NCBI RefSeq assembly: GCF_002127325.2
Contig: NC_035437.2
Span: 155,665,897 to 155,729,896, forward strand
Reading direction: 5' to 3'
From: Helianthus annuus
Taxonomy: Eukaryota; Streptophyta; Magnoliopsida; Asterales; Asteraceae
DNA length: 64,000 bases
Below, one piece after another: positions 56,433-64,000 of the stretch. A program made the position numbers and the translations under genes. The notes under the pieces were generated by a model. It was not told the origin of the DNA and did not search any database. It saw only the letters and a program-made list of their open reading frames with translations. Position 1 is the stretch's first letter. Every line of letters starts with the position of its first letter.

Positions 56433-56793
56433 CGGGGCCGTGTTGGGCGGATATGGCCCGTGCTGAGCTTACTGTGATGAAGAAATTGTTGACGGATGGC
56501 CCTGTTTTCGTGCATGGGGCTATGTTTCTCGTTTCCCTTGTTATCCTTGACCATCACGAGTGTGTTTTATTTATCACAACATCACCCAAACCTTAAAACC
56601 ACCATTTTATTAAAAATCATCATAGAGAGAATTACATAGTCCTAGAATACTAGTAAGTTAGATAAGTAAGCACAAGAAGCTTAAACCAAGGAGTTCTATC
56701 CTACAAGTTATTCTAATTAGCAAAATTTCCGAGAAGATAGTAGTCTCGGTTCGATGCGGCTTCATAGAACTCCTTCCTCCGGGTATGGATTCC

Positions 56794-57237
56794 TCATATG
56801 TCGGCGAGCCACCCCTCTATCTCCCTCGGGAGGAGAAAGGAGGGCTCGTTGGCGTCGGTTTGAGGAGTTGTAACTTCCACCGGGACTTCTTGCAGATTTC
56901 CAAGAGGAGGCTCCACTGGAATGTCATTCCATCCGGTAGGGTTGTTGACTCCAAGTGCTAGGTTCCAATCCTCTTGAGGGAGGATGGGTTCCATGGGAGG
57001 TGTTACAAGAATATTTAACCTCTGGTGCAAGAGGTTAATTTCTTGAAAACTATTTTCCAGCCCCACCGTAAGATAGTTTATACGGTCTATTATGACCTCC
57101 TCTACCAAAGTCATTTCATCGAGAGCTTCTCGTAGCGCCATGACATAGTGTACAAGGGTAGCTTCAATGGAAGGCCTTCTTCCACTTCTACTGTTTCTTG
57201 AAGGCGTTGACGATGTGCCACTGTTTTCACTTGACAT
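56794..57237 (-). CDS. Unknown ORF of the tRNA-Asp-primed element
   Basis: 147 codons: Ser/Arg-rich start (SSENSGTSSTPSRNSRSGRR), a helical middle with leucine spacing (LREALDEMTLVEEVIIDRINYL), then an acidic proline-rich tail. No known domain recognised. It lies in the retroelement interior downstream of the gag-like frame and may be a C-terminal piece of the same polyprotein or an accessory frame. Confidence 0.4.
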   Translation of the reverse strand: MSSENSGTSSTPSRNSRSGRRPSIEATLVHYVMALREALDEMTLVEEVIIDRINYLTVGLENSFQEINLLHQRLNILVTPPMEPILPQEDWNLALGVNNPTGWNDIPVEPPLGNLQEVPVEVTTPQTDANEPSFLLPREIEGWLADI

Positions 57238-57859
57238 TCTACGAAAATAAACCGAAAGCAGTTTATTTTAATGAAACAGTTCCTTGGACACGGCCCCGTG
57301 CTTAATGAGCATGGCCCCGTGTTCACCTTTCTACAGAATTTTGAAACAAGGAATCTTGAAGTTCTAAGTTATTTTTCTAACTTGTGAAGCCTTTTTGAAC
57401 AATAGTAACTTAAAAAAATGTTATACAACTTATTTTTAACAAGATTCTTTGAACAAAACTCAATAATCCTTGCCATAAAGCTTGAAACTTCAAACTTTAA
57501 TGGAGGTTTTTGGAGAAAGATGAAGAAGAAGGAAATGGATAAAAGAGGAAAGGACAAGATGGTTGTTGGAACCTTCTTTTAGAACATACCTAGGATGGTA
57601 GGAGAGAAGATCCCTTCAAATCTCTATCCCTGGATGGTCCAAATGTGCAGGATTCTTAGCTGCATAGAAAACGACAACATGCTGGACATGGCCCCGTGTC
57701 GGCTGGACACGGCCCCGTGTGCAGGCAAGATTCTGACACACTTTGTCCGTATTCTGACGTAAGGTCAGAAAGGAATCTTTTGGTGGACACGGGGGCGTGT
57801 TGGCTGGGCACGGCCCCGTGTCGAAGGGCTGATTATGAAGTTTGTCTATTTTCAAGGAA

Positions 57860-58522
57860 CTAAGCCAGATCGGGCGGTTCCTTACTGGATAGAACAACCC
57901 CAAAGTGCCTAAGATACCTCAATTGATCTAGGTTAAGACGAGAACACAAGAGGTTGTCGGTGAGGGTGATTCCTATGCTAAATGTAGGTGGACAAGTCCA
58001 ACCCTTTCCCGGGCTCTCGTTAAAGAAGGTGTATGCCGAATCGCTCAGGTCTATGTATGCACCGAACGAAGTCGATGGGGAGTCCTTCACGGCACAATCG
58101 GCATAGGGACGACTATCGTCCAAGTCTTCGCTAGAGTTTAAGGTATTATCGGCAGCAGCGAGGTTGTTTGAATGCGACCCCAACACTTCTTCTTGGTAAT
58201 CGTCTTGAGATGAATCAAGGAAATCCATCTTAAGTTCGTTTATCCAATTAAGAATTAGATCTTTTAGTTGAAATAGTTCATTAAGAAGCAATTCTCCTAG
58301 AATATCTGGTTGGGCGCCTTCGAGGGAGAGATAAGGATTATTTTTACTTTCGCCCCTCTTAAGGATACAGGCAAACGATGGATCTATATAGTGGGGCTTA
58401 TAATTTAGAAAATAACATTCTAACTCTTTATGACCGCCTCCACATAATTGACACCACGTACCATAAGAGTGCCGAAAGTAAAAAAAATCATCATCACTCA
58501 TTTTTGTGTCAGAAATTACCAA
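57860..58522 (-). CDS. Gag-like ORF with zinc knuckle
   Basis: 220 codons, first ORF after the primer-binding site. Contains CQLCGGGHKELEC (C-x2-C-x3-H-x4-C), close to the gag knuckle. The remainder is acidic and low in recognisable features (SSQDDYQEEVLGSHS). A capsid domain is not evident, so it could be a degenerate gag or an unrelated zinc-binding accessory protein. Confidence 0.45.
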   Translation of the reverse strand: MVISDTKMSDDDFFYFRHSYGTWCQLCGGGHKELECYFLNYKPHYIDPSFACILKRGESKNNPYLSLEGAQPDILGELLLNELFQLKDLILNWINELKMDFLDSSQDDYQEEVLGSHSNNLAAADNTLNSSEDLDDSRPYADCAVKDSPSTSFGAYIDLSDSAYTFFNESPGKGWTCPPTFSIGITLTDNLLCSRLNLDQLRYLRHFGVVLSSKEPPDLA

Positions 58523-58786
58523 CCGTCAGTATCTTACGTTTCTGTTTTCAGTAACTGAATCTTGGGCACGGGGGCGTGTTGGGTGGGCACGGCCCCGTGT
58601 TCAGCTTACTGTCTGACTTAAAACAGGATTGCCAGTTCCAATGATTGGGCACGGGGGCGTGTTCAGGAGGCACGGCCCGTGCTGAGTTCTGCATAAGCTG
58701 AAAAATTAAGAAAATCCTAAAAAAATAAAAAGAAAATAGAAAAAATGATTAGGCCGTTGATTCCTAACTTTCTTAAAATCCTTGTG

Positions 58787-58804
58787 TCCCCGGCAACGGC
58801 GCCA
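58787..58804 (-). other. Primer-binding site complementary to tRNA-Asp
   Basis: Plus strand tccccggcaacggcgcca equals the 3' 18 nt of plant tRNA-Asp(GUC) including CCA. It therefore primes minus-strand synthesis for an element in minus orientation and fixes the strand of the element. It lies six bases from the LTR. Confidence 0.85.
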
Positions 58805-59212
58805 AAAACTTGATGCGTGTTAGTGTGTATATGTTTTAGGTATATATTTTAAGCCTTTTTACACTTTTTAGCCAAGTTTTAAATTTATAAAACACGATAT
58901 TTACTAACACTAAACACACATATGGGCAAGTGCACCCATCGTGGACGTAGTATAGTGTTGGTAAGATACCGAGGTCGTCCAAGGACACAAGAGCTTTTAG
59001 TACCGGTTTATCCTCAACGTCTAACCAAATCAAAATGTTAGAAAAAGATTTTTAAACTATAAAAATAAAACTAACTAAAATGCTGAAAAATAAAATAAAA
59101 AATAAAAACAGATAGACAAGATGAATCACTTGGATCTGACTCGTGTGTAGTGTAACCTTTGATTATTTTCGCACTTTTGCACTTATTTAAGAGATAATCT
59201 TAGTTATTGTAG

Positions 59213-59402
59213 TAGGCCCCTCTTTTGAAGGCGACGTTACCCTCAACCCAGTAGTTTGAGTCAGCAAGGATACAATCCTAAAGGGTCGGATTATTGAAAG
59301 ATAATTAATTAAGTTATTAATGCATAATTTGGTAGGCCCCTCTTTTGAAGGCGACGTTACCCTCAGCTAAGTAGTCTGAGTCAGCAGGGATACAGTCCTA
59401 AG
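59213..59402. repeat. Duplicated ~72-bp segment in LTR
   Basis: gcccctcttttgaaggcgac through ggatacaatcctaa is repeated about 118 bp apart with few substitutions. Confidence 0.85.
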
Positions 59403-60010
59403 TAGATGGGTTAAAGTTTTAATAGTAGTTTAACTTATGAGGGGATCAAAGAGTTTGGACCCCCGCCATCCAATACCTTTGGGTATTGAAGGAGGTCCTA
59501 CTAAATTTGACCCAGGTCCTTTGCAGGATCTATACACTGAACAATGGCAAGACTCTTACCAAACCGTTCCCTTAACCCCCGACCAGGTAGCCAACATACC
59601 TCCACATAGACCGTGGAGATATGAATGGTGAAAATCTTTTATTTTATATAGACAGTAAAATAATGCCAAGACACCACGGACAAACGATAAGGAAGAATCA
59701 CCTTCAACACAAGAAACTAGCAATTAAAGTCATTAATACAAAACCAATTAAAAAGTGCAAAAGATTAAAAATAAAAAGTATTACACTAAACACTTGTCTT
59801 CACCAAGTGATGTAAGAGACTTAGGCAAACATGGCCTTTGATTGTCAAGAACTCTTACGATCAATCTTGGATCCCGAGACGACTCACACACTCTATGATG
59901 GACAATGGATGATGGTGGTGGATGATGGTGTTGTGATAGTGGTGGGTGGTGGGTGAAGTGTGAGAGAGGTGGTGTGCCAAGGGATGAGTTGCAAGAGCTC
60001 CAAATACTCC

Positions 60011-60018
60011 TATTTATA
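60011..60018 (-). promoter_or_regulatory. TATA box of the tRNA-Asp-primed LTR
   Basis: Minus-strand TATAAATA in GCCTATAAATAGG, about 490 bp into the LTR. Confidence 0.5.
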
Positions 60019-61055
60019 GGCTGAACAGAAGCTCGGGCACGGCCTCGTGCCCGCTGGGCATGGCCCCGTGTCCATCTGACACTCTCTCTCTTCATTAATT
60101 GTAATTCGCAATTAAAATAAATGCGTCTGCAGCAAGTTGACCACGCCCTCGTGTCCGCTGGGCACGGCCCCGTGGTAGGCAGTAGAAGCTTCTATAGATT
60201 TGTCTTTTCTGCTGCTTCTTGGGCACGGCCCCGTGCTCGCTGAGCACGGGGCGCGTTCAGTCTTCTGTCTTCTTTGTTTTGCTTGGGAGGATGCTGTCGG
60301 GGGGTCGGGCATATCTCTTTTGTTCCTTTTCTTGTATTTATGTTAGATTTTGCTGTCCTTTTGCTTTTTTTTTTTGTTATTTTGAGCTCATTTAATCCTG
60401 AAAATACAAAAGGAAGACAAAAGCACACTTTTTCCAACATTAGTACTAAAAAAGGGTTAGTTTTAAGCCATTATTGATGTAATTTATATGTTACATTTTG
60501 TACACATCAAAACCTCAAAAAACTGCAGTTATTTTCGACGAAAAAATGCCCAAAAAATACCAGCTTTTTTCAACAAACAAACTCCCAACACTGCACGCTT
60601 TTTCATACCGAAAACATCAAAAAAACTGCATTTTTTTGACGAAAAAATGACAAAAAACAGCATCTTTTTTCACCAAACAAACCCTCCAAAACTGCTGGTT
60701 TTTTCTGCACAAAACATAAAAAAACAACAGTTTTTTTTGACAAAAAAATGTCCAAAAACAGCAGCTTTTTTCAGCACTTAAATCCCCAAAGCTGCATGTT
60801 TTTTCAGCACGAAAACATCAAAAAATTGTGCGTTTTTTCTGCAAAAAAAAAAACCCACAATTTTGCAAGATTTTTTAATGATCAAAACATAAAAACTGCA
60901 GTTTTTTAAACCAAAAGAAGTTTATCGAGGCAAACGAAACCAACGATTCTGGAATATATTCGTGTCTAAGCACAATAAAAAGTTAAAGGTAATCACGATA
61001 AATATAATCAACCAATAGTGAGATTATTCTATATCACATGAAAGTATTAAATTAA

Positions 61056-62341
61056 GAGTAAATTACAAGTTTTGTCTTTTATGTTTGTCCCAAATTTCAG
61101 GCGCTGTCCTTTACCTTTAAAATTGATGACTTTTGTACTTAATGTTCTGAAATCTTGCACGTTATGTCCTTAAGGCCAAACTCAATTAGATTTTTTGGTT
61201 AAATTTGGTCATGTGCAAGGCACATGAGGGTATTATTGTCATTTCAACTTCCGAAGGACTATCCTGTAAAACAACTTATATTAAGGATTAAGTAATTAAT
61301 AAAACAAGATACATAAATAAAAAAAAAACTCTGCAACACACTCATTCTCTCTAACAACATCACCAGACCCTAACTATATCATCATCACATCGATTTTCAA
61401 CAATTTCATTCAATTCTTCCTCATGCTGTTCATTCTCTCTAACAACATCACCAGAACAAACCCTAACCATATCAACTAATTGAGTACCTGAACCTTGAAG
61501 AGCCGGTGACCATACACAACAACAGTCTTCTGATGAAGTGAACGCGATTGGAGCCTTGTAGTCGAAATTCTTCCGTGCTTTCATCCGCTCGAGGTGTAGA
61601 AGAGTATAGATCTTGTTAATTCATCGGATTTGATATTGTTTGAATAGTTGCGGTGGTTGAGTGGTGGTCTGGTGAGAAATTGGTTGACTCCGGTGGTGGT
61701 GAGAGGGGGTAAACGGTGGTTGGAGTCAAAAGAGGGGAAGAATGCGGTGGCGGTGTGTGTGGTGATGGTGTGCTCTTCCGTCAATCGGAGACCTTACCAC
61801 AGTCGATCGACTATCACAATGGTGGTTTGCAGGTTCTTGGGGTTAGGGTTCCAGTGGGGGTGGTGGGTTTAATGGTGTTGATTGCTGATTTGGGTTGTTG
61901 CAGGTTGGGGTTGGGGTTAGGGTTAGGGTTCTGGTGGGGGTGGGGATGGTGGAGACAGTGGTGGTAGTGGTGGTAGTCTGGTAGAGACGGTGGTGCTAGT
62001 CTGGTAAAGAGAAAGGAGTTGTGGCGGTGGTGGGTGAAGGTGGTTGTGGTGTTGGTGTGTTGATGGAGGTGGTGGGTGAAGGAAAGAGACAAAGAATCGA
62101 TGGTTAAATGGTGTTGATTGCTGATTTTGTTTTAGTTTTTAAAATAATATTAAATAAATGGGTAAAATGACTAAAATAACCTTATGTAATCTGATTTAAC
62201 TAAAAAAATCTAACTGAGTTTCGCCGAAAGGACATAACGCGCAAGATTTTAGAACATTAAGTACAAAAGTCATCAATTTTAAAGGTAAAGGACAGCGCCC
62301 GAAATTTGGGACACATAAAGGACAAAACTTGTAATTTACTC
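61056..62341. mobile_element. MULE-like element, 1286 bp, in the array
   Basis: Inverted termini of about 150 bp (gagtaaattacaagttttgt at both ends, inverted). Perfect 9-bp TSD ttaaattaa at 61047-61055 and 62342-62350; other units have a single ttaaattaa at the same place. Long TIRs and 9-bp TSD fit Mutator-like elements. The interior has GGTGGTG-rich and CTCTCTAACAACATC-repeat sequence (61340-61460 contains two copies of attctctctaacaacatcacc) but no transposase. Confidence 0.9.
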
Positions 62342-63400
62342 TTAAATTAAAATGAACACATAACACAAAGCCATACCTGTTGGAAAACGACTACCAAACT
62401 GCAATTAAACCAAACCAAATCGAATTGAGTAGGGTCATGTATGGAATCCATTTGGTTCGGACATAATCCAAATCGAATCCAATAGGTCTAAACCAAAGTC
62501 AAACAACTGTTTGCAAAAATATGATTCTTAGTGGTTCAAAAGTCTGTTTGACCAAAGTTAAAACACTGTTTGACCAAAGTCAAACTACTGTTTGGAAAAA
62601 AAGAACCACTGTTTTCTCCAGAAAACACTGTTTTAACCCAACAGTGTTTTGAAACCACTGTTTAACCTAACAGTCGTTTCGAAACACTGTAGTTATTTTC
62701 TGTACAAAAACCTCAAAAAACTGCAGTTATTTTCGATGGAAAAATGCCCAAAAAATACCAGTTTTTTTCAACAAACAAACCCCCAACACTGCACGTTTTT
62801 TCAGCCTGAAAACATCAAAAAACTACAATTTTTTTCGAAGAAAAAATGCCAAAAAACAGCATCTTTTTTCACCAAACAAACCTTCCAAAAGTGCTGGTTT
62901 TTTCTGCACAAAACATCAAAAAACTGCAGTTTTTTTTTGACGAAAAAATGCCCAAAAAACAGCAGCTTTTTTCAGCACTTAAACCCCCAAAACTGCATGT
63001 TTTTTCAGCACGAAAACATTAAAAAATGGTGCGTTTTTCTGCAAAAAAAACCCCACAATTTTGCAAGTTTTTTTAGCGATCAAAACATCAAAAACTGCAG
63101 TTTTTTAAACCAAAAGAAGCTTATCAAGGCAAACGAAACCAACAATTATGGAATATATTCGTGTCTAAGCACAATAAAAAGTTAAAGGTAATCACGATAA
63201 ATATAATCAACAAATAGTGAGATTATTCTATATCACATGAAAGTATTAAATTAAAATGAACATCTAACACAAAGCCATACCTGTTCGAAAACGACTACCA
63301 AACTGCAATTAAACCAAACCAAATCGAATTGAATAGGGTGATGTATGGAATCCATTTAGTTCAAACATAATCCAAATCGAATCCAATAGGTCTAAACCGA

Positions 63401-64000
63401 AAGAAATCAATAAAAAAAAACACCAAAATTTCATTGTGGCATTTGATCGAGCAACCTATGTGCACTTCAATGAAATCAGTTTCAACATATAAATCAAAAT
63501 ACCAATACACCCAAATGCAACAAACCATACAAGCATCCATTGAAATCTAAAAAATAAACCAAAAAGAATCATTTTTAACATTTTCATTACTTGAGTAAAG
63601 TGTGAAAAACTTGAAGTAAAGTGTCAAAATTGAAAATAATCAAAAGGAACTTACAGAGATGATAATATAACATCATATTAGTTATGACACAAAAATCCTA
63701 AAAATCAAAGAAAAAAATCAGTTAGAAATACTACATCAAAATGAAAATAATCAAAAATAAGAATAATATAGAGCCACTTACGAAGATGATAAACAATATA
63801 ACGGTTGCTGGTGACAGTCAAAAATCTTGAAAAACCACTAATCATTTAAAAAATAAAGATTTAGATGAAGTTTTAGGACAAAAAAAAATGATAGATGTTG
63901 GGTAAAATCAATGACTTGACACATGTATACCATTTCTGTCATCATGGCGTCCTCTGAAAAACCCTAACCAGGTTACACCCACAAGATCTGAAACACCATC
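63401..64000. other. Right flank, no supported gene
   Basis: A/T-rich non-coding DNA after the last array unit. aatcaaaa/aaaatcaa-type tracts; no terminus, frame or RNA gene recognised before the window ends. Confidence 0.5.

Larger units (their letters stand above)
56210..60509 (-). mobile_element. Non-autonomous LTR retrotransposon primed by tRNA-Asp
   Basis: Ends TGATGCG ... CACATCA; TSD aaacc at 56205-56209 and 60510-60514. The same target sequence is uninterrupted in other array units. On the minus strand: 5' LTR 58811-60509, tRNA-Asp primer site 58787-58804, a gag-like frame, a second frame, then a 3' LTR reduced to its last 223 bp (56210-56432). No pol. The primer site and gag style suggest the Athila side of Ty3/gypsy, tentatively. 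Confidence 0.88.
58811..60509 (-). repeat. 5' LTR, 1699 bp
   Basis: Full LTR of the tRNA-Asp-primed element. Contains an internal near-duplication (taggcccctcttttgaaggcgacg... at 59213-59284 and 59331-59402), a TATA box at 60011-60018 and several CACGGCCCCGTG-type palindromes (60040-60250). Confidence 0.88.
53300..63400. repeat. Tandem array of ~0.9-kb units, interrupted
   Basis: The anchor ccaaaagaagc recurs at about 53841, 54768, 55752, 60911 and 63111. After subtracting the LTR element and the MULE-like insertion, unit lengths are about 927, 984, 854 and 905 bp. Each unit has a W-box-like opening, an A/T-rich block of about 100-bp sub-repeats (aaaaaatgcccaaaaaacagc), and a conserved 250-bp end (ggaatatattcgtgtctaa ... 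gactaccaaactgc). Long frames rich in Lys and Phe (e.g. 54305-54748 and 62649-63185) are open in several units. They follow the sub-repeat composition and I do not call them genes. Confidence 0.85.

Noticed and set aside
61581..62092. Val/Gly-rich and His/Pro-rich ORFs inside the MULE-like element as a Pack-MULE cargo gene
   Set aside because: Composition follows GGTGGTG repeats on both strands. No intron signals or domains.

Overview
The window is repeat-dense nuclear DNA of a flowering plant, probably a eudicot. I suspect Asteraceae from the style of the LTR sequences and from the repeated GGGCACGGCCCCGTG motif, but the genus cannot be fixed from sequence alone. I found no ordinary host gene. 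Almost everything that can be named is a transposable element, an integrated pararetrovirus, or a tandem repeat, and many of these are nested with readable target-site duplications (TSDs).

Layout. 1-7.7 kb: the 3' part of a plus-strand LTR abuts the 3' LTR of a minus-strand Ty3/gypsy chromovirus. The pol of that element is fused in frame to a PIF/Harbinger DDE transposase, giving an 801-residue chimeric reading frame. 8.3-8.9 kb: a Helitron-like 3' end. 14.1-21.8 kb: a nearly genome-length endogenous pararetrovirus (Caulimoviridae, minus strand) with movement protein, small ORFs, coat protein, protease-RT-RNase H and inclusion-body/transactivator protein. Each large gene is broken, and the copy is bounded by 155-bp direct repeats. 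23.8-32.0 kb: a Tat-lineage Ty3/gypsy element with 618-bp LTRs, a perfect 5-bp TSD, no gag, and an antisense gene between pol and the 3' LTR that has an in-frame 77-bp intron. 33.7-36.2 kb: a 2.3-kb solo LTR inside a hAT-like MITE. 36.3-40.1 kb: four PIF/Harbinger-type elements with TTA target sites. 40.1-44.7 kb: a tandem chromovirus remnant (LTR fragment, pol, full LTR, primer-binding site, gag). 44.8-50.05 kb: three terminal-inverted-repeat elements inserted in (TA)n tracts, two of them related and in opposite orientation. 50.2-51.6 kb: a MULE-like element holding a minisatellite.

53.3-63.4 kb is a tandem array of about five units of 0.85-0.98 kb. A minus-strand, tRNA-Asp-primed LTR element (56210-60509, TSD aaacc) and a 1286-bp MULE-like element (61056-62341, TSD ttaaattaa) have been inserted into the fourth unit. 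The neighbouring units act as internal empty-site controls for both insertions.

The parts do not form a pathway. They record repeated insertion, deletion and recombination. The observations most worth following are the transposase-retrotransposon chimera with its own TATA box, the terminally redundant pararetrovirus with a recognisable promoter/leader, the spliced antisense gene of the Tat element, and the array of elements targeted to (TA)n.
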